A stretch of DNA of 30,000 nt from Chrysomallon squamiferum (GCA_012295275.1 CM022674.1:14039874-14069873), one strand, 5' to 3'; positions 1 to 10,536 are shown, counted from the first letter of the stretch. Notes: generated from the sequence alone by a model not told the origin. Translations and numbers: made by a program.

Positions 1-76
1 TGCAGGGTTCAAATCCTCAAATCAGATTGTAGTGATAGTATAATAATAGTAATCAAAAAAAAAAAAAAAAAAAAAA
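1..76 (+). mobile_element. Possible 3' end of a tRNA-derived SINE, truncated by the window edge
   Basis: The window opens with GGGTTCAAATCC, a match to the RNA polymerase III B box of tRNA genes, followed by about 35 bases of GATAATA-like sequence and a tail of about 22 A (54-76). That order, B box then simple tail, is typical of a tRNA-derived SINE. The T-stem pairs poorly, so this is not an intact tRNA, and the body is outside the window. Confidence 0.3.
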
Positions 77-271
77 GTTAATGGTTAAAATATTGTTTTT
101 TTAAGACTGGTAGACTTTAAGACTGTTTCATTTGTACAGGTTTGTTCCTTTTAAAATAATAATAAAGACTAGATTTTAAATGAAATACACATGCATGCAC
201 ACATATACACATATGTGTATACTTGCACACAAACATACATGCATACACATATTATTCATTTGTTCATGCAT

Positions 272-324
<53 letters not shown>
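272..324. repeat. (CA)n microsatellite
   Basis: About 26 perfect CA units. Confidence 0.97.
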
Positions 325-326
<2 letters not shown>

Positions 327-494
327 AATACATTTTTATACATACATAAGATAATTTTGTAACAATATGAATAGAATTAATGCTAGACAAAGTAGAGAGT
401 TAATTGTTATGTGAATGTTAATAACAATGTGTTAGTTTCACGTCTACAATTTGTATTGATAAATGATAACAGTGTAAGAGGTTTACAGTAATAA

Positions 495-502
495 TGACGT
501 CA
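495..502. promoter_or_regulatory. Consensus CRE motif
   Basis: A perfect TGACGTCA palindrome in an intron. Its function is unknown; an 8-mer can occur by chance, although CG-containing words are rare in this AT-rich window. Confidence 0.2.
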
Positions 503-677
503 ATAATTAATAACAATGAATGACTTTTATGGGAGCAGAAAACCCATTTGTCCAATCAAACGTCTGCGTGACTGTGTAGAAGAGAGTAAGACAAAGTAAT
601 TACTGACTCCATTAACAAGTAAATGTCAGCTCAACTGCTGTTAATTAAACATTTCCATCTGGGCCCTGCTAAAATAA

Positions 678-805
678 CCATGGCCTGATATGAAATATGT
701 CCATCCTGACAATGAATATCTGATCTGGTATGAAATATGGCTGTACTGATATTGAATAAATATGGCCTGATGTAAAATATGTCTGCACTGATATAAAATA
801 ATTGT
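678..805. repeat. Imperfect 25-30-bp repeat with GATATGAAATATG core
   Basis: Four to five diverged copies of a word like CTGATATGAAATATGTCC with variable spacing. This is probably an old, decayed tandem duplication. Confidence 0.55.
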
Positions 806-1135
806 TATGCAGAGGTGAAGGAGAGAAATGTTTTCTCGAGGTTTATGATCTAAACTGGCAGAAAAAGACAGTGAAAGAGGAAGTGAGCAGACAAATTGTA
901 AATGCAAGAGTAAGAAAAGTAAATAAAACTAAATAAAGTGATATGCAGAACAAAAACACACAGATGTTGAATCATAAAATACATACAAACTCATAGATGC
1001 ATATACATAAACACAAGACAGAAACACATATACTCATAAAACACACACACACCATCTACAAAACACACACACACGTACGGACAGACACCCACACAGACAC
1101 ACTGACCAATAGAAATAAGAAAACTGTAAACTCAC

Positions 1136-1422
1136 TTGTAAGATGTTTTTTGACGAGTTGCGGTCATCTCCACTGACCCACATGTTAAACAGTGGACTGA
1201 GGTCAAGCAGGTGGACGTTCTGTACAGCCGTCTGGAAATCCCACAGTCCCACATCCCAGAATCCCGAAGTGTTGGAAACACTCCACCCACTCAAATCCCG
1301 CATTATGCTGATCAGAGGCTTGCTTCCCAGTTTCTCCACCGTTTTATTTTTGTCCATACACGAATTGTAATATCGCTTGGCCTTACGCTCAGCCTCACTG
1401 TGCAGAGAGGATGCAGACCCTT
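1136..1422 (-). CDS. ECE1-like: ECE1-like M13 peptidase, third shared coding exon (ectodomain)
   Basis: This internal coding exon of 287 bp contributes 2 bases plus 95 codons. The acceptor is a textbook pyrimidine tract ending TTTCCAG before AAGGG. The two leading bases complete a GAA (Glu) codon with the G left by the previous exon, giving NAIE-GSASSLHSEAERKAKRYY. Family hallmarks are SEAERKA..YY.SCMD (a conserved cysteine of the M13 ectodomain), EKLGSKPL and the closing VSGDDRNSSKNILQ. The last matches the ECE segment just before the conserved LGLPSRDYY motif, which should begin the next exon and is not in the window. The donor is CAA followed by GTGAGT, phase 0. Potential N-glycosylation sites are NKT, NTS and NSS, as expected for a lumenal/extracellular domain. 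A 440-bp intron separates it from the preceding exon. Confidence 0.9.
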
Positions 1423-1862
1423 CTGGAAACACAGAAAACACAACAAAATGAATGAATGAATGAATGAATGAATGAATGAATGTTGATTACTTCAAATGTA
1501 AAGAAAACTATACTGAAATGAAGAATATCAGAAAAATATTACAAGTGGATAAATACAATTAATATATTACCAGCTGATTTATTTAATTTTTATGGCCTAA
1601 ATCTTTACTGAAAATAAAGTTTTACAAAACCAGAGTCTGCCTTTGTATGTTTTTCTTAAGATATGTAAATGTTAATTTTTGTTGAATTTGGAAATCCAGA
1701 TACATACGCCTACAGAGTGAGACACACATCATACACACATATAAACACACACACACACACAGACACATACATAGATGCTTATAATTCCCATCACACATAC
1801 AATAACACATCAAACATGACACACATCAGAGACACACACGTGTAATTAAAGTAAAAACTGAC
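1423..1862 (-). other. Short intron between ectodomain exons
   Basis: This 440-bp intron starts with GTCAGT and ends with TTTCCAG on the minus strand, phase 1. It holds an (AATG)n microsatellite at about 1446-1483 and a CA/GA-rich stretch at about 1720-1830. It contains no other recognisable element. It is far shorter than the 8.2-kb intron upstream. Confidence 0.8.
1446..1483. repeat. (AATG)n microsatellite
   Basis: About nine perfect AATG units lie in the short intron just upstream (in transcript order) of the acceptor of exon 1136-1422. Confidence 0.95.
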
Positions 1863-2069
1863 CAATAGCATTCTTCATAACAAGCTGGTTCTGTTGCCAC
1901 AGCACACTGAACGTCCCCCACCGGGAGTGGCCAGATGGGATGGGGTGTGTCCGGATCCACCCCCCACAGGCGTACGTGAAGAAGTCCTGACACGGGTCCA
2001 CGGACCGGTCCATGGCGCTGAGAACCGAACTTGAAATTGTGATACACTCCGGCGTCAGACAGTAGTCTG
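1863..2069 (-). CDS. ECE1-like: ECE1-like M13 peptidase, second shared coding exon (start of ectodomain)
   Basis: This 207-bp internal exon contributes 2 bases, 68 codons and 1 base, phase 1 at both ends. Its first two bases (CA) complete a GCA (Ala) codon with the G from exon 10278-10503, giving DSKT-A-DYCLTPECITIS. Residues visible in order are the paired cysteines YCLTPEC, then SAMDRSVDPCQDFFTYACGGWI, HPIPSGHSRWGTF and LWQQNQLVMKNAI. This is the canonical N-terminal block of the M13 peptidase_M13_N domain, with the conserved disulfide cysteines in DPC and YAC. The donor is GTCAGT. Its acceptor, TTTTGTTTTGTTTGACAG, and the first bases of coding sequence are identical to units of the enormous minisatellite that fills the upstream intron, so the exon is in effect the last unit of that array. 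Confidence 0.93.
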
Positions 2070-5000
2070 CTGTCAAACAAAACAAAAACCATAGTTAGAC
2101 AGTAGTCTGCTGTCAAACAAAACAAAAACCATAGTTAGACAGTAAGTAGTCTGCTGTCAGACAAAACAAAAAACAAAAACCAAAACCAGTTAGACAAGTA
2201 GTCTGCTGTCAAACAAAACAAAACCACAGTTAGACAGTAAGTAGTCTGCTGTCAAGACAAAACAAAAAAAACCACAGTTAGACAGACAGTAGTCTGCTGT
2301 CAAACAAAACAAAAACCAGTTAGACAGTAAGTAGTCTGCTGTTAGACAGTAGTCTGCTGTCAAAACAAAACAAAACCACAGTTAGACAGTAAGTAGTCTG
2401 CTGTCAAACAAAACAAAAACCATAGTTAGACAGTAAGTAGTCTGCTGTCAAACAAAACAAAAACCACAGTTAGACAGTAAGTAGTCTGCTGTCAAACAAA
2501 ACAAAAACCACAGTTAGACAGTAAGTAGTCTGCTGTCAAACAAAACAAAAACCACAGTTAGACAGTAAGTAGTCTGCTGTCAAACAAAACAAAAACCACA
2601 GTTAGACAGTAGTCTGCTGTCAAACAAAACAAAAACCACAGTCAGACAGTAGTCTGCTGTCAAAGAAAACAAAAACCACAGTTACACAGTAAGTAGTCTG
2701 CTGTCAAACAAAACAAAAACCACAGTTAGACAGTAAGTAGTCTGCTGTCAAACAAAACAAAAACCACAGTTAGACAGTAAGTAGTCTGCTGTCAGACAAA
2801 ACAAAAACCACAGTTAGACATGCTGTCAAACAAAACAAAAACCACAGTTAGACAGTAGTCTGCTGTCAAACAAAACAAAAAGCATAGTCAGACAGTAGTC
2901 TGCTGTCAAACAAAACAAAACCACAGTAAGTAGTTAGACAAAAGTACAGTTAGACAGTAGTCTGCTGTCAAACAAAACAAAACCACAGTTAGACAGTAAG
3001 TAGTCTGCTGTCAAACAAAAAAAAAAAAACCACAGTTAGACAGTAAGTAGTCTGCTGTCAAACAAAACAAAACCAAAACCACAGTAGTCTGCTGTCAAAC
3101 AAAACAAAAACCACAGTTAGACAAGTAGTCTGCTGTAGTCTGTAGTCTGCTGTCAAACAAAACAAAAACCACAGTTAGACAGTAAGTAGTCTGCTGTCAA
3201 ACAAAACAAAAAACAAAAGTCTGCTGTCAAACAAAACAAAAACCACAGTTACACAGTAAGTAGTCTGCTGTCAAACAAAACAAAAACCACAGTTAGACAG
3301 TAAGTAGTCTGCTGTCAAACAAAACAAAAACCACAGTTAGACAGTAAGTAGTCTGCTGTCAAACAAAACAAAAACCACAGTTACACAGTAAGTAGTCTGC
3401 TGTCAAACAAAACAAAAACCACAAACAAAACAAAACAAAACCATAGTCAGTAAGTAGTCTGCTGTCAAACAAAACAAAAACCACAGTTAGACAGTAAGTA
3501 GTCTGCTGTCAAACAAAACAAAAACCACAGTTAGACAGTAGTCTGCTGTCAAACAAAACAAAAACCACAGTTACACAGTAAGTAGTCTGCTGTCAAACAA
3601 AACAAAAACCACAGTTAGACAGTAGTCTGCTGTCAAACAAAACAAAAACCACAGTAAGTAGTCTGCTGTCAAACAAAACAAAAACCACAGTTAGACAGTA
3701 AGTAGTCTGCTGTCAAACAAAACAAAAACCACAGTTAGACAGTAAGTAGTCTGCTGTCAAACAAAACAAAAACCACAGTTACACAGTAAGTAGTCTGCTG
3801 TCAAACAAAACAAAAAAGTAGTCTGCTGTCAAAGAAAACAAAAACCACAGTTACACAGTAAGTAGTCTGCTGTCAAACAAAACAAAAACCACAGTTAGAC
3901 AGTAAGTAGTCTGCTGTCAAAGTAGTTAGACTAGTCTGCTGTCAAAACAAAAAAACAAAAAAAACAAAAACCACAGTTAGACAGTAGTCTGCTGTCAGTA
4001 AGTAGTCTGCTGTCAAACAAAACAAAAACCACAGTTAGACAGTAAGTAGTCTGCTGTCAAACAAAACAAAAACCACAGTTAGACAGTAAGTAGTCTGCTG
4101 TCAAACAAAAAACAAAAAACCACAGTTAGACAGTAAGTAGTCTGCTGTCAAACAAAAAAAAAAAGACAGTAAGTAGTCTGCTGTCAAACAAAACAAAACC
4201 ACAGTTAGACAGTAAGTAGTCTGCTGTCAAACAAAAAAACAAAAACCACAGTTAGACAGTAAGTAGTCTGCTGTCAAACAAAACAAAACCACAAACAAGT
4301 AGTCTGCTGTCAAACAAAACAAAACCACAGTTAGACAGACAGTAGTCTGCTGTCAAACAAAACAAAAACCACAGTTAGACAGTAAGTAGTCTGCTGTCAA
4401 ACAAAACAAAAACCACAGTTAGACAGTAAGTAGTCTGCTGTCAAACAAAACAAAAACCACAGTTAGACAGTAGTCTGCTGTCAAACAAAACAAAAACCAC
4501 AGTCAGACAGTAGTCTGCTGTCAAACAAAACAAAAACCATAGTTAGACAGTAGTCTGCTGTCAAACAAAACAAAAACCACAGTTAGACAGTAAGTAGTCT
4601 GCTGTCAAACAAAACAAAAACCACAGTTAGACAGTAAGTAGTCTGCTGTCAAACAAAACAAAAACCATAGTTAGACAGTAAGTAGTCTGCTGTCAAACAA
4701 AACAAAAACCACAGTTAGACAGTAAGTAGTCTGCTGTCAAACAAAACAAAAACCACAGTTAGACAGTAAGTAGTCTGCTGTCAAACAAAACAAAAACCAC
4801 AGTTAGACAGTAAGTAGTCTGCTGTCAAACAAAACAAAAACCACAGTTAGACAGTAGTCTGCTGTCAAACAAAACAAAAACCACAGTTAGACAGTAAGTA
4901 GTCTGCTGTCAAACAAAACAAAAACCACAGTTAGACAGTAAGTAGTCTGCTGTCAAACAAAACAAAAACCACAGTTAGACAGTAAGTAGTCTGCTGTCAA

Positions 5001-8000
5001 AGAAAACAAAAACCACAGTCAGACAAAACAAAACAGTAAGTAGTCTGCTGTCAAACAAAAAACAAAAACCACAGTTAGACAGTAAGTAGTCTGCTGTCAA
5101 ACAAAACAAAAACCACAGTTAGACAGTAAGTAGTCTGCTGTCACAAACAGTCTGCTGTCAAACAAAACAAAACCACAGTTAGACAGTAAGTAGTCTGCTG
5201 TCAAACAAAACAAAAACCAAACAAAACAAAACCACAGTTAGACAGTAAGTAGTCTGCTGTCAAAAAAAAAAAAAACCAGTAGTCTGCTGTCAGTTAGACA
5301 GTAAGTAGTCTGCTGTCAAACAAAACAAAAACCACAGTTACACAGTAAGTAGTCTGCTGTCAAACAAAACAAAAACCACAGTTAGACAGTAAGTAGTCTG
5401 CTGTCAAACAAAACAAAAACCACAGTTAGACAGTAGTCTGCTGTCAAACAAAACAAAAACCACAGTTAGACAGTAAGTAGTCTGCTGTCAAACAAAACAA
5501 AAACCACAGTTAGACAGTAGTCTGCTGTCAAACAAAACAAAAACCACAGTTACACAGTAAGTAGTCTGCTGTCAAACAAAACAAAAACCACAGTTAGACA
5601 GTAAGTAGTCTGCTGTCAAACAAAACAAAAACCACAGTTAGACAGTAAGTAGTCTGCTGTCAAACAAAACAAAAAAAACCACAACACAGTAAGTAGTCTG
5701 CTGTCAAACAAAACAAAAACCACAGTTAGACAGTAAGTAGTCTGCTGTCAAACAAAACAAAAACCACAGTTACACAGTAAGTAGTCTGCTGTCAAACAAA
5801 ACAAAAACCACAGTTAGACAGTAAGTAGTCTGCTGTCAAACAAAACAAAACCACAGTCAAAGTCAAAACAAAAAAAAACCACAGTTAGACAGTAGTCTGC
5901 TGTCAAACAAAACAAAAACCACAGTTACACAGTAAGTAGTCTGCTGTCAAACAAAACAAAAACCACAGTTACACAGTAAGTAGTCTGCTGTCAAACAAAA
6001 CAAAAACCATAGTTAGACAATAGTCTGCTGTCAAACAAAACAAAAACCACAGTTAGACAGTAAGTAGTCTGCTGTCAAACAAAACAAAAACCACAGTTAC
6101 ACAGTAAGTAGTCTGCTGTCAAACAAAACAAAAACCATAGTCAGACAGTAGTCTGCTGTCAAACAAAACAAAAACCACAGTTAGACAGTAAGTAGTCTGC
6201 TGTCAAACAAAACAAAAACCACAGTCAGACAGTAGTCTGCTGTCAAACAAAACAAAAACCACAGTTACACAGTAAGTAGTCTGCTGTCAAACAAAACAAA
6301 AACCACAGTTACACAGTAAGTAGTCTGCTGTCAAACAAAACAAAAACCACAGTTACACAGTAAGTAGTCTGCTGTCAAACAAAACAAAAACCACAGTCAA
6401 AGAAAACAAAACCAGTCAGACAGTAGTCTGCTGTCAAACAAAACAAAAACCACAGTTACACAGTAAGTAGTCTGCTGTCAAACAAAACAAAAACCACAGT
6501 TAGACAGTAAGTAGTCTGCTGTCAAACAAAACAAAAACCACAGTTAGACAGTAAGTAGTCTGCTGTCAAAGAAAACAAAAACCACAGTTACACAGTAAGT
6601 AGTCTGCTGTCAAACAAAACAAAAACCACAGTTAGACAGTAAGTAGTCTGCTGTCAAACAAAACAAAAACCACAGTTAGACAGTAGTCTGCTGTCAAACA
6701 AAACAAAAACCACAGTTACACAGTAAGTAGTCTGCTGTCAAACAAAACAAAAACCACAGTTAGACAGTAGTCTGCTGTCAAACAAAACAAAAACCACAGT
6801 TAGACAGTAAGTAGTCTGCTGTCAAACAAAACAAAAACCACAGTTACACAGTAAGTAGTCTGCTGTCAAACAAAACAAAAAACCCACAGTAAGTAGTCTG
6901 CTGTCAAACAAAACAAAACCACAGTTAGACAGTAAGTAGTCTGCTGTCAAAACAAAACAAAAACCACAGTTAGACAGTAAGTAGTCTGCTGTCAAAAAAA
7001 AACAAAACCACAGTTACACAGTAAGTAGTCTGCTGTCAAACAAAACAAAAACCACAGTTAGACAGTAGTCTGCTGTCAAACAAAACAAAAACCATAGTTA
7101 GACAGTAGTCTGCTGTCAAACAAAACAAAAACCACAGTTACACAGTAAGTAGTCTGCTGTCAAACAAAACAAAAACCACAGTTAGACAGTAAGTAGTCTG
7201 CTGTCAAACAAAACAAAAACCACAGTTACACAGTAAGTAGTCTGCTAGTCTGCTGTCAAACAAAACAAAAACCACAGTTAGACAGTAAGTAGTCTGCTGT
7301 CAAACAAAACAAAAACCACAGTTAGACAGTAGTCTGCTGTCAAACAAAACAAAAACCACAGTTAGACAGTAGTCTGCTGTCAAACAAAACAAAAACCACA
7401 GTTACACAGTAAGTAGTCTGCTGTCAAACAAAAACAAAACCACAGTTAGACAGTAAGTAGTCTGCTGTCAAACAAAACAAAAAAAACCAGTCAGTCAAAC
7501 AAAAACAAAACAGTTAGAAGTAGTCTGCTGTCAAACAAAACAAAACCACAGTTAGACAGTAAGTAGTCTGCTGTCAAAAAAAAAAAAAAACCACAACCAC
7601 AAAAGTCTGCTGTCAAACAAAACAAAAACCACAGTTAGACAGTAAGTAGTCTGCTGTCAAACAAAACAAAAACCACAGTTAGACAGTAAGTAGTCTGCTG
7701 TCAAACAAAACAAAAACCACAGTTAGACAGTAAGTAGTCTGCTGTCAAACAAAACAAAAACCACAGTTAGACAGTAGTCTGCTGTCAAACAAAACAAAAA
7801 CCACAGTTACACAGTAAGTAGTCTGCTGTCAAACAAAACAAAAACCACAGTTAGACAGTAAGTAGTCTGCTGTCAAACAAAACAAAAACCACAGTTACAC
7901 AGTAGTAGTCTGCTGTCAAACAAAACAAAAACCACAGTTAGACAGTAAGTAGTCTGCTGTCAAACAAAACAAAAACCACAGTTAGACAGTAAGTAGTCTG

Positions 8001-9177
8001 CTGTCAAACAAAACAAAAACCACAGTTAGACAGTAGTCTGCTGTCAAACAAAACAAAAACCACAGTTAGACAGTAGTCTGCTGTCAAACAAAACAAAAAC
8101 CACAGTCAGACAGTAAGTAGTCTGCTGTCAAAACAAAAAAAAACCACAGTTACACAGTAAGTAGTCTGCTGTCAAACAAAACAAAAACCACAGTTAGACA
8201 GTACAGTAGTCTGCTGTCAAACAAAACAAAAACCACAGTTAGACAGTAAGTAGTCTGTCTGTCAAACAAAACAAAACCACAGTTAGACAGTAGTCTGCTG
8301 TCAAACAAAACAAAACCACAGTCAGACAGTAGTCTGCTGTCAAACAAAACAAAAAAAAAATCAAACAAAACAAAACCAAACAGACAGTAGTCTGCTGTCA
8401 AACAAAACAAAAACCACAGTCAGACAGTAGTCTGCTGTCAAACAAAACAAAAACCACAGTCAGACAGTAGTCTGCTGTCAAACAAAACAAAAACCACAGT
8501 CAGACAGTAGTCTGCTGTCAAACAAAACAAAAACCACAGTTAGACAGTAAGTAGTCTGCTGTCAAACAAAACAAAAACCACAGTTAGACAGTAAGTAGTC
8601 TGCTGTCAAACAAAACAAAAACCACAGTCAGACAGTAGTCTGCTGTCAAACAAAACAAAAACCACAGTTAGACAGTAAGTAGTCTGCTGTCAAACAAAAC
8701 AAAAACCACAGTTAGACAGTAGTCTGCTGTCAAACAAAACAAAAACCACAGTTAGACAGTAGTCTGCTGTCAAACAAAACAAAAACCACAGTCAGACAGT
8801 AGTCTGCTGTCAAACAAAACAAAAACCACAGTCAGACAGTAGTCTGCTGTCAAACAAAACAAAAACCATAGTTAGACAGTAGTCTGCTGTCAAACAAAAC
8901 AAAAACCATAGTTAGACAGTAGTCTGCTGTCAAACAAAACAAAAACCACAGTACAGACAGTAGTCTGCTGTCAAACAAAACAAAAACCATAGTCAGACAG
9001 TAGTCTGCTGTCAAACAAAACAAAAACCATAGTCAGACAGTAGTCTGCTGTCAAACAAAACAAAAACCACAACAGTAGTCTGCTGTCAAACAAAACAAAA
9101 ACCATAGTCAGACAGTAGTCTGCTGGCTGTCAAACAAAACAAAAACCACAGTTAGACAGTAGTCTGCTGTCAAACAA
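2052..9177 (-). repeat. 40/44-bp minisatellite built from the exon's own 3' splice site (about 165 units)
   Basis: The array is uninterrupted apart from small indels. Read on the minus strand, each unit contains CTGTCTAAC, a short TGTGG spacer, TTTTTGTTTTGTTTGACAG, then CAGACTACTGTC. A 40-bp form has CAGACTACTGTC. A 44-bp form carries a tandem duplication of four bases (AGTA on the plus strand), giving CAGACTACTTACTGTC. The 40-bp form with GTCAG or CCATAG variants dominates near both ends (2060-2140 and about 8280-9177); the 44-bp form dominates the middle. A TTACAC variant recurs at intervals, hinting at higher-order structure. The unit nearest the exon spans the real acceptor and extends into coding sequence as far as about 2052. 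Copy number is estimated from array length divided by unit length. Assembly collapse or expansion cannot be excluded. Confidence 0.97.
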
Positions 9178-9470
9178 AATAACAATAACAATAACAATAA
9201 TAATAAAAATAATCATAATAATAATAATAATGAAATTATATAAATAATAGTATTAATAATAATAATAATAAAAATAATATTAATAATAATAAATAAATAA
9301 ATAAAATTAAAATTAATATTAAAATTAAAATTACATAAGATAACATTATAACAGTAACAAAATAATAATATTCTAATCAGAAAAATAACAACAGTGAAAC
9401 TAATAGTAATAACTACAATAACAAGGTTGTAATAAGAACAACAATAATAAAAAGAGACAAACAAATAAAT
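9178..9470. repeat. ATA/AAT-rich low-complexity block
   Basis: A degenerate AAT/ATA repeat follows directly on the distal end of the 40/44-bp array and grades into AATTAA-rich sequence. It shows no coding signal. Confidence 0.85.
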
Positions 9471-9497
9471 ACACAGACAGACAGACAGACAGACAGA
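9471..9497. repeat. (CAGA)n microsatellite
   Basis: About six CAGA units sit inside the 8.2-kb intron, next to a non-repetitive island. Confidence 0.9.
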
Positions 9498-9780
9498 TGT
9501 TTTGAAGCTTCTTGACTAGCTAATTGGCCGGTGCTTTGTGAAAACAAGAACTTATTTTCAAGTCAGCAGTGATTCAGGTGTTTTTGTCCACAAATTGCAG
9601 ATTGGCTAATCCAGAAAATAGCAAGTGACAAAGAAACTGCTTCCTGCTAAGCTGGAGGCTAGTGAGCCAATCCTGGTTAGGTAAACCTTTTATTGATTTT
9701 ACAGTCACATGTTAACAAGAAGATACGATACAGCTCTGAATAACACCTACATTCATAGCTATTATCACAATTATACACGT
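9498..9780. other. Non-repetitive island inside the repeat-filled intron
   Basis: This is the only stretch of normal-complexity sequence in the 8.2-kb intron. No open frame, RNA gene or recognised transposon signature is visible. It may be old intron sequence left between two expanding arrays, or a degraded insertion. Confidence 0.5.
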
Positions 9781-9806
9781 GTGTGTGTGTGTGTGAGTGT
9801 GTGTGA
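9778..9806. repeat. (GT)n microsatellite
   Basis: A short GT run with one interruption, followed by ACAAAA-rich sequence. Confidence 0.85.
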
Positions 9807-9824
9807 CATTTAACACAAAACATA

Positions 9825-10277
9825 TTAAATCACAAAAAACAACGAACACATCAAATACAAAAAACACATAGAAAACACAAAAAACTCAACACAAAAAAAT
9901 AAAAAACACAAAAACATCAAAAACACAAAATAACACAAAAAGGACAAAACTGAACACAAAAAAACACAAAAAAACACAACATTAAAACAAAAACTGAACA
10001 CAAAAAACACATCACACAGGACAAAAACTCAACACAAAAAACACATCAGACAAGACAAAAACTCAAGCCAAAAAACACATCAGACAAGAAAAAAACTCAA
10101 CACAAAAAACACATCAGACAGGAGAAAAACTCAACACAAAAAACACATCAGACAGGACAAAAACTCAACACAAAAAACACATCAGACAAGACAAAAACTC
10201 AACACAAAAAACACATCAGACAGGACAAAAACTCAACACAAAAAACACATCAGAGAGGACAAAAACTCAGCACAAAC
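9825..10277 (-). repeat. 34-bp minisatellite abutting the splice donor of the TM exon
   Basis: From about 10000 to 10276 there are about eight units of 34 bp. On the plus strand each carries CATCAGACAGGACAAAAACT then CAACACAAAAAACA; successive CAGACA anchors at 10047, 10081, 10115 and 10149 are exactly 34 bp apart. From 9825 to 10000 the same words (AACACAAAAAACAC) occur in degenerate spacing. The terminal unit runs into the exon so that its CACAAAC, read on the minus strand, is the intron's donor GTTTGTG. It is unrelated in sequence to the 40/44-bp array at the other end of the intron. Confidence 0.93.
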
Positions 10278-10503
10278 CTGTTTTGCTGTCTTTGACTGCG
10301 ACCAGCGCTGACAGCACGATGAGGCAGATGATGACGATGATGAGGATGATGATGAGACCTCGCTCAAGAAGTGTGCGCCGCTGCCATGTGGTCAGTCCCC
10401 CCTTGAACATGATGCTGGGGTTGAAGTCGATGGGGGGAGGCGTCCCACCATTGGACATGTCATCATCCTCAAAGTTTGTCCGTTTGTACCTCTGTCCTGA
10501 CAT
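10278..10503 (-). CDS. ECE1-like: ECE1-like M13 peptidase, first shared coding exon (cytoplasmic tail and TM anchor)
   Basis: This 226-bp exon encodes 75 codons plus 1 base, preceded by acceptor TTGTGTTACAG. Its first codon is ATG. The protein starts MSGQRYKRTNFEDDDMSNGG, a hydrophilic acidic tail, followed by a proline-rich stretch, QRRTLLERG (positively charged stop before the membrane) and a single hydrophobic segment at about residues 50-70 (LIIILIIVIICLIVLSALVAV), then VKDSKT. Charge distribution (positive inside) fits a type II membrane protein with the peptidase outside. The boundary right before MSxxYKR is where human ECE1 alternative first exons are joined, as I recall from its isoforms. 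The phase-1 donor GTTTGTG pairs with exon 1863-2069. The donor is weak by consensus and lies in a tandem repeat. Confidence 0.88.
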
Positions 10504-10533
10504 CTGTAACACAACACAACAATCAGTGCATGA

Positions 10534-10536
10534 CAG

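Larger units (their letters stand above)
77..1135 (-). other. Intron sequence downstream of exon 1136-1422
   Basis: This is the start of the next intron of the peptidase gene (donor GTGAGT at 1135-1130). It holds a (CA)n tract, imperfect repeats of ATATGGCCTGATATGAAATA-like words at about 678-805, and a CA-rich zone at 1020-1100. The next expected exon (LGLPSRDYY motif) is not present. Confidence 0.7.
2070..10277 (-). other. 8.2-kb repeat-filled intron between TM exon and first ectodomain exon
   Basis: On the minus strand this intron begins GTTTGTG at 10277 and ends GACAG at 2070, phase 1, for a length of 8208 bp. In transcript order it holds a 34-bp tandem array touching the donor (about 10276-10000), a degenerate ACAAAA-rich zone to about 9825, a short GT tract, a roughly 300-bp non-repetitive island (about 9500-9780), an ATA-rich block (about 9470-9180) and then about 7.1 kb of 40/44-bp minisatellite running straight into the acceptor. 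Both splice sites are therefore embedded in tandem repeats. There is no sign of a nested gene. Confidence 0.85.

Noticed and set aside
1-30. Intact tRNA gene at the left edge
   Set aside because: Only the B-box part is present and the T-stem has mismatches. A SINE remnant fits better.
2052-9177. CRISPR-like or centromeric satellite reading of the 40/44-bp array
   Set aside because: No unique spacers are present, and the array lies within an intron and matches the exon boundary, which explains its origin better.
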